Counted from the first letter of the stretch, positions 21,159-28,668 are shown. The stretch is DNA of 34,195 nt from an uncultured Oscillospiraceae bacterium (GCA_944385545.1 CALWXQ010000016.1:1-34195), one strand, 5' to 3'. The notes: a model not told the origin generated them from the letters alone. Numbers and translations are program-made.

Positions 21159-22351
21159 AACGAACTGCTTTGGATCCGTGGATCCAGGAAACAGAATCCC
21201 TGCCCCATTGGAACCGGGAGGTTCTGGAGGCATTACAGCTGCATAAACTCAATTCCCTGCTGGCGCGGGCCAAGGCTCGGGGCGGCAGATACAGCGGCTT
21301 TCCGGATCGGCTTTCTTCCCTGGAGCAGCTGCGTACTCTCCCCTTTACCACAGCGGAAGACCTGAACGCCGGAAAGCTGCTGCTCACCTCTCAGGCCCAG
21401 GTCAGCCGGATAATCTCCGGGGCCACCTCGGGCACCACCGGCCCTGCCAAGCGGGTATTTTATACCCGGCAGGATTTGGAGCATACCGTGGGTTTTTTTG
21501 CCGCTGGGATCTCGGAAATGCTCCGCCCCGGCGAGTGCTGTCTCATCGCCTTCCCCTTCACCGGCCCCTTCGGTCTGGGTGATCTCATCGCCCGGGCGGT
21601 GGAGCGGCTGGGAGGGATCCCCATCCCCGCCGGACAATGGCGCACCTGGGCGGAGCTGTCCGACTTGATTGCCCGAACCCGCCCCGCCGCCTATATCGGC
21701 TTTCCCGTAACCTTGCTGAGCCTCGCCAGAATTTACCCCGGGGATCTTCCCATTGGCAAAGCGCTGGTCTCCGGGGACGCCTGCCCCCAAGGGGTGATGG
21801 AGGCGCTGGAACGCGCCTTAGGCGGCCCACTGTATCCCCACTATGGCAGCCGGGAATGCGGCCTGGGCGGCGCGGTGACCTGTCCCGCCTTTGAAGGGAT
21901 GCATCTGCGGGAAAACCACATCCTGGCGGAGATCATAAACGAACAGGGAGATCCTCTGCCTGTTGGCGCCTACGGTGAGCTGGTCATCACCACCATCGGC
22001 CTGGAAGCCATGCCCCTGATCCGCTACCGCACCGGCGACTTTACCCGCTTTCTCCCGCCATGTCCCTGCGGCGGCGTAACAAGGCGGATCGCCCGGGTAT
22101 CCCGCCGCTCCGGGACAATCTCCATGGAAGATCTGGACAGCGCTCTGTTCTCCATTCCGGGCCTGGTGGACTACCGGGCTTCCCTGGACAAAGCCCTGGA
22201 GCTGGAGGCGCTGGTGCTGGAGGAAGGCCTGGAAAAGCTGCTCTCCGGCCAGGCCGCTCTGTGCTGTCCGGGGATTCCCATCCGGATACGAACAGCCCCG
22301 GCCTCTGGGAAAAACCGCCCTCTATACCCGGGGAAACGGTATATTTTATAG
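21155..22351 (+). CDS. PaaK-like AMP-dependent CoA ligase, DVU_1553 family
   Basis: The 398-residue protein is a short adenylate-forming enzyme. ATSGTTGPAKRVFYT (from residue 90) is the phosphate-binding loop, YGSRECGLGGAV is the A5-type motif, and IRYRTGDFTRF carries the ribose-binding Asp. A Cys pair, PPCPCGG, follows it as in phenylacetate-CoA ligases. The C-terminal domain is shortened. It presumably activates an acid, perhaps the product of the aldehyde oxidoreductase, as an acyl-AMP or acyl-CoA; that is inference. It overlaps trsS by 4 bases and ends the operon. In Desulfovibrio the neighbourhood continues with an NTP transferase (molybdopterin cytidylylation), which is absent here. Confidence 0.85.
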   Translation: MKRTALDPWIQETESLPHWNREVLEALQLHKLNSLLARAKARGGRYSGFPDRLSSLEQLRTLPFTTAEDLNAGKLLLTSQAQVSRIISGATSGTTGPAKRVFYTRQDLEHTVGFFAAGISEMLRPGECCLIAFPFTGPFGLGDLIARAVERLGGIPIPAGQWRTWAELSDLIARTRPAAYIGFPVTLLSLARIYPGDLPIGKALVSGDACPQGVMEALERALGGPLYPHYGSRECGLGGAVTCPAFEGMHLRENHILAEIINEQGDPLPVGAYGELVITTIGLEAMPLIRYRTGDFTRFLPPCPCGGVTRRIARVSRRSGTISMEDLDSALFSIPGLVDYRASLDKALELEALVLEEGLEKLLSGQAALCCPGIPIRIRTAPASGKNRPLYPGKRYIL

Positions 22352-22385
22352 CATTTTGCCAAAGGCGGCTGCCGCTGACTTTTCG

Positions 22386-22437
22386 GGAAGCTCTGGTGAA
22401 ATGGGCAAGAGCTGATGCCGATTTCATCAGAGCTTCC
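22386..22437 (+). mobile_element. MITE-like repeat, copy F (52 bp, minimal)
   Basis: It reads GGAAGCTCTGGTGAAAT at one end and ATTTCATCAGAGCTTCC at the other, forming an almost perfect 17-bp stem, with GGGCAAGAGCTGATGCCG between. It is essentially two ends of the element joined, with about 110 internal bases lost. No target duplication is visible. It may also act as the hairpin closing the operon. Confidence 0.78.
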
Positions 22438-22489
22438 CTCATGATTTTTTGAGAAGGATTCCTCAAAATGCATTTCCATGGGAAAACCG

Positions 22490-22518
22490 TTGCATCAGAG
22501 GAAACGGTCTGCTATACT
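22490..22518 (+). promoter_or_regulatory. Promoter of rsmE
   Basis: TTGCAT (22490-22495) and TATACT (22513-22518) are 17 bases apart, with a TGn extended -10. The 14 bases TGCTATACTGTAAG are shared with the promoter at 16350. Confidence 0.7.
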
Positions 22519-22544
22519 GTAAGCACACAAATGGAGGAATGCCC

Positions 22545-23276
22545 ATGACACGTTTTTTTGTAGAACCGGAGCAGATGCGGCCGGATTTTTTGGTCCTGAC
22601 AGGGGAGAATGCCCAGCACGCCAAGGTGCTGCGGATGAAAAGCGGGGAACAGGTGCTGGTCTGTGACGGTCAGGGGGAAGAATGCCTGTGCACCATCAGC
22701 GACGTCAGCCCCGGGCAGATCAGCCTGGTGGTGAACAAGCGGCAGCTATCCCAATCGGAGGCGGCTTTGGCGGTCAGCGTCTATATGGCCTTTCCCAAGT
22801 CGGATAAGCTGGAGCACGTGATCCAAAAGGCTACGGAGCTGGGCGCTTATGAGATCGTTGCCTTTCCCACGGCCAGGTGTGTATCCCGTCCGGATGAGAA
22901 AAGCCTGAAAAAGAAGCTGGAGCGATGGCAGAAGATCGCGGCCTCAGCCGCTCAGCAATCCGGTCGGGGACGGATTCCGGAAGTGATGGCTCTGGGAAGC
23001 TACCGGGAGGCCCTGGAGCGGACGGCCCGATCGGACAAGGCCATTCTCTTTTATGAAAACGAACGGGCGACCACCCTACGCATGGCCCTGGAGGAAGGGG
23101 AATACCGCTCCGTGAGCCTGCTCACCGGCCCGGAAGGCGGGTTGGAGGAACAGGAAGTGGCCCAGGCTATGGAGGCGGGACTGCGTGTGTGCACTCTGGG
23201 CAAGCGGATCCTGCGCTGCGAGACAGCGCCGCTGTGCGCCCTGTCCGCGGTGATGTACCACGGTGGAGAGTTCTGA
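22545..23276 (+). CDS. rsmE: 16S rRNA m3U1498 methyltransferase
   Basis: The 243-residue protein is a SPOUT methyltransferase that makes m3U1498 in 16S rRNA. It starts MTRFFVEPEQM with a PUA-like domain (HAKVLRMKSGEQVLVCDGQG), then KSDKLEHVIQKATELGAYEI, the QKAASAAQQSGRGRIPE-like segment and the knot motifs LTGPEGGLEEQEV and LGKRILRCETAPL that bind SAM. ATG at 22545 is chosen over 22539 because GGAGG is then 7 bases upstream. It is a housekeeping gene with its own promoter; prmA, often next to it, is absent. Confidence 0.95.
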   Translation: MTRFFVEPEQMRPDFLVLTGENAQHAKVLRMKSGEQVLVCDGQGEECLCTISDVSPGQISLVVNKRQLSQSEAALAVSVYMAFPKSDKLEHVIQKATELGAYEIVAFPTARCVSRPDEKSLKKKLERWQKIAASAAQQSGRGRIPEVMALGSYREALERTARSDKAILFYENERATTLRMALEEGEYRSVSLLTGPEGGLEEQEVAQAMEAGLRVCTLGKRILRCETAPLCALSAVMYHGGEF

Positions 23277-23374
23277 GAAGCTGCTGGAATCCATCGTCTG
23301 GTGATCCTGCTCCGAAATCCGAGACGCTTAAACGAAAACGCCAGCCGATTTGATGAACGCCCATAAGGAAGGAA

Positions 23375-23587
23375 TCCTATTTTGCAGGACAGCATGGCAA
23401 AACGCTTTCCCGTATCAACCGGGAGAAGATCGACGCAATTCGCGAAGCGGTAAAAGCACTGAAAAAAGCTGGGCATATCGTCTGCTGCCGGGAGCGCGAC
23501 GAGAAAGGACGCTTGCGCGGCACGGATTATATCGAGCAGCCGCAGCCAAGAGAGTCGGAAGCAGCTACCAGGCGAAAAGATAAATGA
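23375..23587 (+). pseudogene. Replisome-organizer-like HTH fragment
   Basis: A frame ending at TGA 23585-23587 reads HGKTLSRINREKIDAIREAV, KALKKAGHIVCCRERDEKGR and LRGTDYIEQPQP. This resembles the wing and following segment of helix-turn-helix replication proteins (replisome organizer / RepA-like) of Clostridia conjugative or phage elements. No ribosome site or proper N-terminus is present, so it is a fragment left by a lost element. A different frame over the same bases gives a longer ORF but no sensible protein. Confidence 0.6.
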
Positions 23588-23643
23588 GGATCCGTTTACG
23601 TCCTCTCAATCAATATCCCGTCCGAAAGGCGGCTTTTGCCTAA

Positions 23644-23804
23644 GGAACCTCTGAATAAATCGTCTTCGGCTGAATGCCGGATCTTTTGCCCCATCCGTAC
23701 AGTTCAAAAAGTGGGAAATACATACAGTATTCCTCCACTTTTTGAACTTTCGGCTGTGCCAAAATCTCTCGACATCAGCTCTTGTCGATTTAGTCAGAGG
23801 TTCC
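23644..23804 (-). mobile_element. MITE-like repeat, copy G (161 bp, reverse orientation)
   Basis: Nearly the exact inverse complement of copy A over its whole length, including the internal 13-bp stem. It is bounded by CTAA (23640-23643) and TTAG (23805-23808), which are inverse rather than direct repeats, so the target duplication is unclear. Confidence 0.92.
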
Positions 23805-23894
23805 TTAGATAAAGTGTCATCGTACATTGTACCGGTTGTAGTAAGTTTAGCAGGGATTCTTCTGATTTATTATGGTGTAACAGCTTTGTTCTAA
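23805..23894 (+). pseudogene. Transmembrane tail of an unidentified membrane protein
   Basis: From the edge of copy G one frame reads DKVSSYIVPVVVSLAGILLI then YYGVTALF and stops at TAA 23892-23894. This is a single hydrophobic helix with no start codon, so it is the C-terminal remnant of a membrane protein truncated at the repeat. The family cannot be told. Confidence 0.5.
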
Positions 23895-23931
23895 GGCAAT
23901 GGACGTAAAACATCTTTAGGGAGGCGTTCTT

Positions 23932-24521
23932 ATGAACAGAATCATTACAATTAGTCGTGAATTTGGAAGCGGCGGTCGGGAAATTGGCAGGCGTTTAGCG
24001 GAAGCATTGACAATCGCATACTATGACCAAGAAATTGTAACTGCCTTAATGAAAAGAACCCCAAAAGCCGAAGAATATATCCAGAACGCCCGCTTCCGTT
24101 GCTCCCAATTACAACGGCTCGCACATTTGGTCTGCCAACAAACGATGTCGTTACAAAAAATCTAAACTTCTATATACAGGAGAGCAAAATGATACAGGAA
24201 GTAGCAGGGCAATCGGATTGCGTGATTGTAGGACGATGCGCGGACTACGTTTTGCGGGATTTGAACCCTTTTCGGCTGCTTATATATGGAGATATGCGTT
24301 CCAAAATTGTGCGTTGCCGAGAAAACGGGGCTGACGCCGCAGAGATGACAAACAAAGAGTTACAACAAAGGATTCTATCTGTTGATAAGAAAAGAGCGCG
24401 TTATTATCAATTCTACACAGAGCGCACTTGGGGCGATAAAGCGAACTATGATTTATGTATTAACACAACCAACGCCGAAATTAAGAAAATCGTCCTTGCC
24501 ATAGAGAAGTTTATAATTTAA
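23932..24521 (+). pseudogene. Cytidylate-kinase-like protein, frameshifted
   Basis: The N-terminal part reads MNRIITISREFGSGGREIGR then RLAEALTIAYYDQEIVTAL, the P-loop and lead strand of the cytidylate kinase-like family, after a good GGGAGG ribosome site. The frame is lost near 24090 (EEYIQN). The next frame carries RPLPLLPITTARTF, then SDCVIVGRCADYVLRDLNPF, MRSKIVRCRE and RARYYQFYTERTWGD, ending normally. Relatives have about five more residues at the join, so a small deletion caused the shift. The base composition is visibly richer in AT than the flanking genes, in keeping with transfer. Confidence 0.85.
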
Positions 24522-24596
24522 CAGTATTTGGGAGATGTCAAAAAACGGCTGTCCACGCGCTTGTATGAGTTTGTGCGCTCATGAAGATGGACATAC

Positions 24597-24632
24597 CAAA
24601 TCATATAGCTTTGGCTTTTTCTTTGTTTTTTT
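24597..24632 (+). terminator. Weak terminator-like hairpin
   Basis: CCAAA and TTTGG pair around a 9-base loop and are followed by CTTTTTCTTTGTTTTTTT. The stem is short, but the T tract is strong. It would follow the cytidylate-kinase-like gene. Confidence 0.45.
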
Positions 24633-24667
24633 GCGTGATTCGGGTGCAAGGTTTTTGCTTATTTTAG

Positions 24668-24830
24668 GGAACCTCTGAATAAATCGTCCTCGGCTGAAAG
24701 CTGGATCTTTTGCCCCATCCGTGCAGATGAAAAAAGCGGGAAATCCATACAGGATTCCTCCGCTTTTTGAAGGTTCGGCTGTGCCAGAATTTCTCGGCAT
24801 CCGCTCTTGCCGGTTTACTAGGAAAGCTCC
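24668..24830 (-). mobile_element. MITE-like repeat, copy H (163 bp, reverse orientation)
   Basis: It begins GGAACCTCTGAATAAATCG after TTAG and follows the copy G block order, with a diverged stem (AAAAAAGCGGG...CCGCTTTTTGAAGG). The far end, ACTAGGAAAGCTCC, is degraded. It bounds the AT-rich debris region on the right, as copy G does within it. Confidence 0.85.
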
Positions 24831-24903
24831 GCATTCCTGGTAAGTTTTTAAATTAATGCCAGCGTCTCGCCCCTTGCGGGGTAACCGATGCGGATGCATA
24901 TCC

Positions 24904-24961
24904 ATACCCATGGGCCGAAGACTTTCAGGGATGGTGGCGCACTGCGAAAGCCCATGGGTAT
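24904..24961. repeat. 12-bp perfect inverted repeat, unexplained
   Basis: ATACCCATGGGC (24904-24915) and GCCCATGGGTAT (24950-24961) are exact inverse complements, 34 bases apart, and each contains the palindrome CCCATGGG. No gene lies within 24831-25009. It may be a recombination or regulatory site, or the ends of another small element. Confidence 0.5.
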
Positions 24962-25009
24962 TGAATCAGAGCGTCCTTATCGGTGGATGCCATTCCGCCT
25001 GGCGCCTTT

Positions 25010-25867
25010 TTATCTCTTGCCTTTGTGAACAATTACGTCGCCGGATGCGGAATCAACATCGATGACGCAGCGGCCGTCGCCGTATACATGTTCCTCACCG
25101 CTGTTCCGGGTTTCAAAATCGGAAATGAAATCGCCGCTGGCGGTGTCCAGGAGCACTGTGAAGCCACTGTCCCGGGGGAGGGTCAATTCCAGCTTCCCGG
25201 AGGCGGAGTCTACATCCACCTGACGAGGGGTGTTGGTCAGCTCGCCGATAAAATCACCGGACGCGCCATCCCAATCCAAGGTTTCCAGAGAACCCTGGAA
25301 GGTCACATTTCCGGAAGCGGTATCCACGGAAAGATCCGTAACCGTGCAGTTTTCCATTTTTGCCATGACGCTGGCGCTGTCCAGGTCGGCTTCCCGGATG
25401 GTCAGATCCGTTGCCTCCAGCCAGATTGAGGCGGCGTCGGCGTCCAACTCTTGGCAGATCCAATCCCGGGGAACGACGATCGACAGATCAATGCGAGGGG
25501 AACCCCTCCGGAGAAGCCCGAAACCGCCCCAGTCGGACTTGGTGCGCAGGATCAGCTCGTTTTGCCGGATTCCCCAGTATACGTCTGTTCCGGCGTCTTC
25601 TGAGCTTTGGTTTATGACGGCGATGCTGTCCACATCCCCGGGGAGCATGGTGATATTGCAGCGATCCAAATCTATGTTCAGAGCCTGTACGGTATTGGCC
25701 GATACCAGGACAGGGGCGTCTGAGGCCAGCATTTGCGTATCAGAAAAGATGAAGTCCCACCAGAAACTGTCAGACCAGGAAAAGGCCAGCGCTCCCAAAA
25801 AGATGCCCAGAAGGATCAAAAGCAAGACGCTCCATACAATAATGCGAATGATGGCGTTGGTTTTCAT
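25010..25867 (-). CDS. DUF4097 beta-repeat membrane protein
   Basis: The 285-residue protein has one N-terminal membrane helix (IIRIIVWSVLLLILLGIFLG) and an extracytoplasmic part of repeating strands marked by D-[ST]-ASG turns: VDTASGNVTFQGS, WDGASGDFIG, VDSASGKLELTLP, LDTASGDFISDF and VDSASGDVIV. This is the DUF4097 family, believed to fold as a beta-solenoid. Such proteins are usually operon partners of PadR regulators and the permease-prefix/DUF1700 protein, as here. The ATG at 25867 has GGAGGAG 6-7 bases upstream. The role is unknown, probably envelope sensing. Confidence 0.85.
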   Translation of the reverse strand: MKTNAIIRIIVWSVLLLILLGIFLGALAFSWSDSFWWDFIFSDTQMLASDAPVLVSANTVQALNIDLDRCNITMLPGDVDSIAVINQSSEDAGTDVYWGIRQNELILRTKSDWGGFGLLRRGSPRIDLSIVVPRDWICQELDADAASIWLEATDLTIREADLDSASVMAKMENCTVTDLSVDTASGNVTFQGSLETLDWDGASGDFIGELTNTPRQVDVDSASGKLELTLPRDSGFTVLLDTASGDFISDFETRNSGEEHVYGDGRCVIDVDSASGDVIVHKGKR

Positions 25868-25914
25868 AGGATGCTCCTCCTCAAATCCCAAATGATAGGG
25901 ATCGATCCGCTTTC

Positions 25915-26856
25915 CTATTGCGCTGCTTTCCGGAGGGTGACATTACCGGACGCGGATTCCATGTGGATGTCGCAGCTTCCGCTGCCGTATACATAGGTTT
26001 TCCCCTTTTTCTCATAGTCAAAGTCTGAGAGCAGGTCATTGCTCAGCCCGTCCATGGTGACGGTATATCCACAATCTTCCGGCAATGTCAGATCCAATGA
26101 GCCGGAGGCAGAGTCCATTTCGATTTCGTTGGGGGCAGAGGCGAAAATCCCTTTGAAGCTTCCGGAGGCACTGTCCATGTCCAATTCCCCCAAAGAGCCG
26201 CTGAATTCCACATCCCCTGAGTCGGTATCCACAGACAGCTCGTTGACGGTGCAGTTTTCAAAGGACGCGCCGCCGCTGGTACTCTCGACATCCACGTCCG
26301 CAATGGTCAATTCCCGGACTGCCAGATGTGCCGAGACGGTATTCAGCTCCAGCTCCCGGAAGACCCACTCCACCGGAACGGTGACCGACAGGTCGCGCCG
26401 GACAGTACTGCTTCGGACGGTGTCCCGATCAGCGTTAAAATCGGAGGAGGAAACTTTCAGTTCCCGATCCTGAACGATCCAGTACAGGGGCCGGGCGGAG
26501 TCGTTGTCGGTGACGTCTTCGACCAGGAGCTGATCGCCGCCGCCGGGGACGATGGTGACAGTGCCGCAAGCCCAGAGGATGCTGATTTGGTCAATGTCTG
26601 CCGACGAGAACCGGAAGGAAGAAGGGCCGTCACCTGTGGCGGCTACAACCTCCGTTACCGCCGGGGCATTGCTTTGCGCATGCATCTGTATCGTCGGGGC
26701 AACGGTTTGTGTATGCTGCTGTATCGTGGGGGAATTCTCTATTTCCAATTGCGCCCTTCCGTTCCAGCTGAAAAGCAGGCCGGCTATGAGCAGCCCCAAA
26801 AGGGCCAAAAGCGCAATACTCCAAAGTATGATCCGAAGGATCACGCCGGTTTTCAT
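25915..26856 (-). CDS. DUF4097 beta-repeat membrane protein, paralogue
   Basis: The 313-residue protein is a paralogue of the next gene downstream. Both start MKT..IIRII/ILRII with a single membrane helix, here followed by a Gln/Thr-rich linker (SPTIQQHTQTVAPTIQMHAQ). The repeating turns VDTDSGDVEFSGS, MDSASGSFKGIF, MDSASGSLDLTLP and MESASGNVTL match it in order and spacing. It begins one base after the DUF1700-like stop, with AAAGGAGG 9 bases upstream. Tandem duplication is the simplest origin. Confidence 0.85.
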   Translation of the reverse strand: MKTGVILRIILWSIALLALLGLLIAGLLFSWNGRAQLEIENSPTIQQHTQTVAPTIQMHAQSNAPAVTEVVAATGDGPSSFRFSSADIDQISILWACGTVTIVPGGGDQLLVEDVTDNDSARPLYWIVQDRELKVSSSDFNADRDTVRSSTVRRDLSVTVPVEWVFRELELNTVSAHLAVRELTIADVDVESTSGGASFENCTVNELSVDTDSGDVEFSGSLGELDMDSASGSFKGIFASAPNEIEMDSASGSLDLTLPEDCGYTVTMDGLSNDLLSDFDYEKKGKTYVYGSGSCDIHMESASGNVTLRKAAQ

Positions 26857-26857
26857 A

Positions 26858-27475
26858 CTACGATCCCTCCTTTAGATCCAAAATAGCACGGATAAGGCCG
26901 TTGATGGCGGCGGTGATGGGGAAGATCAGCCAGGTGATGTACCACGCGCCCAGGAGGAAGCTCAAAAGGAAGTAACACACGAGGCCGATGGTCCAAATCA
27001 GGCTGCTGATGCTGTTGTGCAGCTTCTCTCCGGGAGAAACCGACACAGGCGCGTCTTCCTCCCTTTTGGCTTTGGCTCCCAGAACCATCAGGAACGTGGC
27101 AGCCGCCACCAGAAGTAGGGTTCCGCACAGTCCCGGGATATCCCAACCCAATTCGTCCAAAGCGATCAGGGGAATGGGGCAAAGAATGTACAGGGCGACA
27201 GCCACAGCCCGGAGAAGCTTCTTTCGCGGGGTATCCTCCTCATGCCGGGCAGACGGTGGGGAGTCCGGCGGGATGGCGGGAGACTGCCCCAGCAGAGAAT
27301 TGATATCGCCGATGCCGGAAATGGCCAGCCGGTAGGCGGCTTCCGGCACCTTTCCCTGGGCAATCAGATCGTCATAGCGATCCAGTGTGTTCTGTAAAAT
27401 CTCTTGCTTAATATCCTCGCAGTTGTCGGCTCCGGCAAATAGAAGCTCCACATACTGAATCAACTGCTCTTTCAT
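26858..27475 (-). CDS. Permease-prefix / DUF1700-like membrane protein
   Basis: The 205-residue protein has a cytoplasmic N-terminal helical domain of about 70 residues (MKEQLIQYVELLFAGADNCE, EILQNTLDRYDDLIAQGKVP, YRLAISGIGDINSLL), the layout of the permease-prefix domain and DUF1700 proteins. Four hydrophobic segments follow from about residue 88 to the end. These proteins are regularly encoded with PadR regulators and DUF4097 proteins. The start overlaps the PadR stop by 4 bases (ATGA), with GGAGGG 6 bases upstream. Function unknown. Confidence 0.83.
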   Translation of the reverse strand: MKEQLIQYVELLFAGADNCEDIKQEILQNTLDRYDDLIAQGKVPEAAYRLAISGIGDINSLLGQSPAIPPDSPPSARHEEDTPRKKLLRAVAVALYILCPIPLIALDELGWDIPGLCGTLLLVAAATFLMVLGAKAKREEDAPVSVSPGEKLHNSISSLIWTIGLVCYFLLSFLLGAWYITWLIFPITAAINGLIRAILDLKEGS

Positions 27476-27810
27476 ACCCGTCCCTCCACTTCCAATAGGT
27501 TATCCATGATTTCCTTTGTTTCCTTCCATTCCGCCAGAAGACGATAACAGGCGTCCCGGCCTTCCACGGTGATGGTGTAATATCGCCGACGGGCGCCGGC
27601 GCCGCTTTGCCCCCAGTAGGAGGCGATGTAGTTTAGCTCCTCCAGACGCTTGAACGCGGTATACAAGGTGGCCTCCTTCAATTCGAAACGCCCGGAAGAA
27701 AGGGTGGAGATCGTTTTGTTGATCTCGTAGCCGTAGCTGTCGCCCCGGAGCAGCCGGGCCAGAATAATGGCGTCGGTGTGCCCGCGGATCAGATCACCGG
27801 CAATGGACAT
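27472..27810 (-). CDS. PadR-family transcriptional regulator
   Basis: The 112-residue protein is a PadR winged-helix regulator: DLIRGHTDAIILARLLRGDS, YGYEINKTISTLSSGRFELK, EATLYTAFKRLEELNYIASY and GARRRYYTITVEGR are in the expected order. It has the short C-terminal helix of PadR subfamily 2. The ATG at 27810 is used because GGAGG lies 7 bases upstream; the ATG at 27816 is too close. It heads the operon with the DUF1700-like gene and two DUF4097 genes and probably represses its own promoter. Confidence 0.92.
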   Translation of the reverse strand: MSIAGDLIRGHTDAIILARLLRGDSYGYEINKTISTLSSGRFELKEATLYTAFKRLEELNYIASYWGQSGAGARRRYYTITVEGRDACYRLLAEWKETKEIMDNLLEVEGRV

Positions 27811-27833
27811 GGGCATCCCTCCTTCACGGAATT

Positions 27834-27862
27834 ATAATAACATGATATACCTCGCCTGTCAA
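27834..27862 (-). promoter_or_regulatory. Promoter of the padR operon
   Basis: On the minus strand TTGACA (27857-27862) and TATTAT (27834-27839) are 17 bases apart; TATAAT overlaps slightly downstream. It lies 24 bases upstream of the padR start. Confidence 0.7.
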
Positions 27863-27879
27863 GGTACTTCAAGAAATAA

Positions 27880-27907
27880 TATAAAGCCACCGGGGGATCC
27901 CGGTGGC
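27880..27907 (-). terminator. Terminator of rlmH
   Basis: GCCACCGGG (27886-27894) pairs with CCCGGTGGC (27899-27907). On the minus strand it is followed by TTTATATTATTT, just after the rlmH stop. Confidence 0.8.
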
Positions 27908-27910
27908 AGA

Positions 27911-28393
27911 TCATTTATGATATTTGCTTCCGGCCTGAATGGCTTCCGCCCGGTACAACTGCTCCAGAACCATGATCCGGGCCAGATGATGGGGGAAGGT
28001 CATGGGGCCCATGGACAGCTTGAAATCCGCCTTGGCTTTCACTTGGGAAGCGATCCCGAAGGAGGAGCCGATGAGAAAGCAAGCGCTGGATTTCCCGGAG
28101 GTCTTTACTTCCGCCAGCTTTTGGGCAAAGGCCTCGCTGCTGAGCAGCCGGCCCTCGGGGGTGAAGATACAAAGCCAGGCGCCCTTGGGGATTTTCGTAA
28201 GGATCATTTGGGCTTCCTTGTCCAATCCGGCGGTGATCTCGGCAGGGGAGGGGGTGTCGGGAAGGCGAACCTCCGGCAGCTCCACCAGATGGAAGCGGCA
28301 GTAGCCCCCCAGACGCTTAGCGTACTCTCCGGCGGCGGAGAGGTAGAAGGGTTCTTTCAGCTTGCCCATGGCAATCAGAGTGATATCAAACAT
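27911..28393 (-). CDS. rlmH: 23S rRNA pseudouridine-1915 N3-methyltransferase
   Basis: The 160-residue protein has the standard RlmH length and motifs: ITLIAMGKLKEPFYLSAAGE, LPDTPSPAEITAGLDKEAQM, FLIGSSFGIAS, LSMGPMTFPHHLARIMVLEQ and the terminal YRAEAIQAGSKYHK, the SPOUT knot that binds SAM. It methylates pseudouridine 1915 of 23S rRNA. AGGAGGTG lies 6 bases before the ATG at 28393. It is divergent from the 34-residue gene. Confidence 0.97.
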   Translation of the reverse strand: MFDITLIAMGKLKEPFYLSAAGEYAKRLGGYCRFHLVELPEVRLPDTPSPAEITAGLDKEAQMILTKIPKGAWLCIFTPEGRLLSSEAFAQKLAEVKTSGKSSACFLIGSSFGIASQVKAKADFKLSMGPMTFPHHLARIMVLEQLYRAEAIQAGSKYHK

Positions 28394-28491
28394 GGCACAC
28401 CTCCTGCTATCGGTGATTGTACCATGCTTTTTTGGAAAAGACAATGATATTTCCTTCGGGTTTGCGGAAAACTGATTCCGGAGGTGGTAAC

Positions 28492-28596
28492 ATGGAGAAG
28501 AACAAGCAAAAGATCGTCACCGATCCTCAGGGCAGCTATACCGGACGAGGCCGGGATCCCTATGAGAAGCCGGTTCAGGATGCGGATGATCTGTGA
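28492..28596 (+). CDS. 34-residue conserved-looking small protein
   Basis: ATG at 28492 follows a strong GGAGGTGG ribosome site 5-6 bases upstream. The protein reads MEKNKQKIVTDPQGSYTGRG then RDPYEKPVQDADDL. I recall near-identical small proteins (DPxGSYTGxP...PVQDADDL) in other Clostridia, usually unannotated. There is no signal or membrane part; the PVQDADDL end looks like a linear motif. Function unknown. Confidence 0.75.
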   Translation: MEKNKQKIVTDPQGSYTGRGRDPYEKPVQDADDL

Positions 28597-28614
28597 CCCG
28601 GGAGGGCTTTGCAC

Positions 28615-28636
28615 GTGGGGGCCTTGCGGCCCCCGC
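28615..28636 (+). terminator. GC-rich hairpin after the 34-residue gene
   Basis: GGGGGCC (28617-28623) pairs with GGCCCCC (28628-28634) around TTGC. There is no T run, so it may be only an mRNA end structure. Confidence 0.4.
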
Positions 28637-28668
28637 ACACATCCTGTTACGCGTCATGTTTGATCTAT

